Shown here: positions 34,787-35,568 of the stretch, one piece after another
Position numbering within the stretch: the stretch's first letter is position 1
Layout of the letters: each line of letters opens with the position of its first letter
From: Clostridiales bacterium Firm_05
GTDB taxonomy: Bacteria > Bacillota > Clostridia > Oscillospirales > Ruminococcaceae
Length of the DNA stretch: 35,568 bases
Assembly (NCBI GenBank): GCA_001604035.1
Contig: LVAK01000075.1
Coordinates: forward strand, 1-35,568
Direction: 5' to 3'
The notes under the pieces: generated by a model
The model's input: the letters and a program-made list of their open reading frames with translations, nothing else
What the model was told of the DNA's origin: nothing
The model's database searches: none
Position numbers and translations under genes: made by a program

Positions 34787-35568
34787 TTAAACGATTATTC
34801 CACATTTCTTTAGTTCATCGATATTATGTTTTTTTCGACGTTCCAACTCTTTAAATGCAGAAGAAAATAATTCTGGAACGAAACCATTTTTTCCTTTTAT
34901 TAAATTGTATTTTTTGAATATTTTCTCATAATCATCTTGTGTATAGAATTTCCCACGTTGAATATTATAATTAATACAGTCTAAATGTGATTCATAACCC
35001 TTTATTATTGCCTCTTGATTTCCTGTTGCTATATGTAAAAGTCCTTCATTACAAAAATTATTTGGATTATCATTTCCAAAGTTATCGAGTTCGTCATATA
35101 AACTTAGTAATGTAGAATGTGTTTTACTGAAATAATCTATACATAGGTCAATGCTGTTAATCTGGCTGATTACTGGCAAAATATATTTTTCTGCGATCAT
35201 TAATGCGTATTCAATACCATTTATTATAGATTCAGACTCGTCTTTTTTATATGAAATCCTATTTATAGAATTCCTTAGATCCTTATCTGGATATGCACGA
35301 TGATAAAAAGTTATTGTTGAATTCAACCAATTTAAGTTTTCTCTAGGAGATTTAGCCAGGTCAATTTTGTTTCTGTAAATTGTAGCAACGCCTCCATAAA
35401 GTTCAAACGCTCCATAATCAGGGAATCCAGCTGAAACACTACGAATGGTAATTACATGAAGTATTTCATCATTGATCACTCTTACAAAATACGGATACTT
35501 CCCTTTTGTAAGCTGAAATCCCAGCGGTTCAAGCGCCTGACCGAATACCTGCTTGAATGCCGCATTTA
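34787..35568 (-). CDS. Partial AT-rich hypothetical protein, possibly DUF4304-like; start outside the window
   Basis: The frame runs from the stop at 34787 to the right edge without interruption (260 codons), so the start lies outside. The upstream-most residues read NAAFKQVFGQALEPLGFQLT, then KGKYPYFVRVINDEILHVIT. An opening helix with 'LGF' followed by strands is how DUF4304-type proteins begin, but I hold this loosely. A GTG at 35479 could be mistaken for the start, yet the conserved-looking sequence continues above it. The rest is helical and charged, with no membrane segment. Codon use and base composition downstream of about 35480 are much more AT-rich than the neighbouring genes, which suggests a different origin. 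Function unknown. Confidence 0.65.
   Translation of the reverse strand, partial: NAAFKQVFGQALEPLGFQLTKGKYPYFVRVINDEILHVITIRSVSAGFPDYGAFELYGGVATIYRNKIDLAKSPRENLNWLNSTITFYHRAYPDKDLRNSINRISYKKDESESIINGIEYALMIAEKYILPVISQINSIDLCIDYFSKTHSTLLSLYDELDNFGNDNPNNFCNEGLLHIATGNQEAIIKGYESHLDCINYNIQRGKFYTQDDYEKIFKKYNLIKGKNGFVPELFSSAFKELERRKKHNIDELKKCGIIV

Overview
The window looks like chromosomal DNA from a Ruminococcus-type gut or rumen Firmicute. The evidence is a C-terminal dockerin on a giant secreted protein, a Thr-rich linker, a fibro-slime domain adhesin, SipW/TasA-type secretion genes, Gram-positive lipoproteins, strong AGGAGG ribosome sites and moderate GC. Most of it encodes surface structures and the sensors that probably control them. 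I saw no tRNA, rRNA, CRISPR array, transposase or prophage gene.

Layout. (1) 1-1716, minus strand: a NarL-type sensor kinase followed by the first codons of its response regulator, cut by the left edge. (2) 1810-3488, plus: a two-lobed (iron-sulfur) flavoprotein with a good promoter, a structured leader and a strong terminator. (3) 3563-3711: a promoter plus a long hairpin ending in a T run, a candidate small RNA with no gene. (4) 3850-6530, plus: a membrane-anchored degenerate GGDEF protein and an orphan solute-binding lipoprotein, sharing one terminator. (5) 6557-7665: a 110-bp palindrome and a minus-strand lipoprotein made of two similar domains.

(6) 7705-20169, minus: the main surface-fibre locus. 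A consensus promoter (TTGACA-17-TATAAT) and a roughly 300-nt hairpin-rich leader precede a SipW-like signal peptidase, a TasA/BsaA-like matrix protein, a PPKTG-anchored protein and a class B sortase. After a weak internal terminator come a second SipW-like peptidase, a TasA-like protein, a 2049-residue fibro-slime/SpaA adhesin and a third TasA-like protein. The likely picture is that the two SipW enzymes process the TasA-like subunits, the sortase anchors or polymerises the PPKTG product, and the giant adhesin is displayed on the fibre.

(7) 20295-21957, minus: a UDP-glucose-type dehydrogenase fused to an N-terminal XRE helix-turn-helix. Two copies of a TGTCA-N7-TGACA palindrome flank its promoter, which suggests an enzyme that is also a repressor. 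(8) 22159-25709, plus and divergent from it: an overlapping three-gene signalling operon with a kinase-like membrane protein lacking an H-box, a sensor kinase and a LuxR/NarL regulator. (9) 25834-34695, plus: a 2812-residue secreted dockerin protein with beta-helix-like segments, C-x-x-C modules and a 24-bp tandem repeat; no catalytic domain was recognised. (10) 34787 to the right edge, minus: an AT-rich partial gene, possibly DUF4304-like.

All family assignments come from reading the translations and motifs. No database search was possible.
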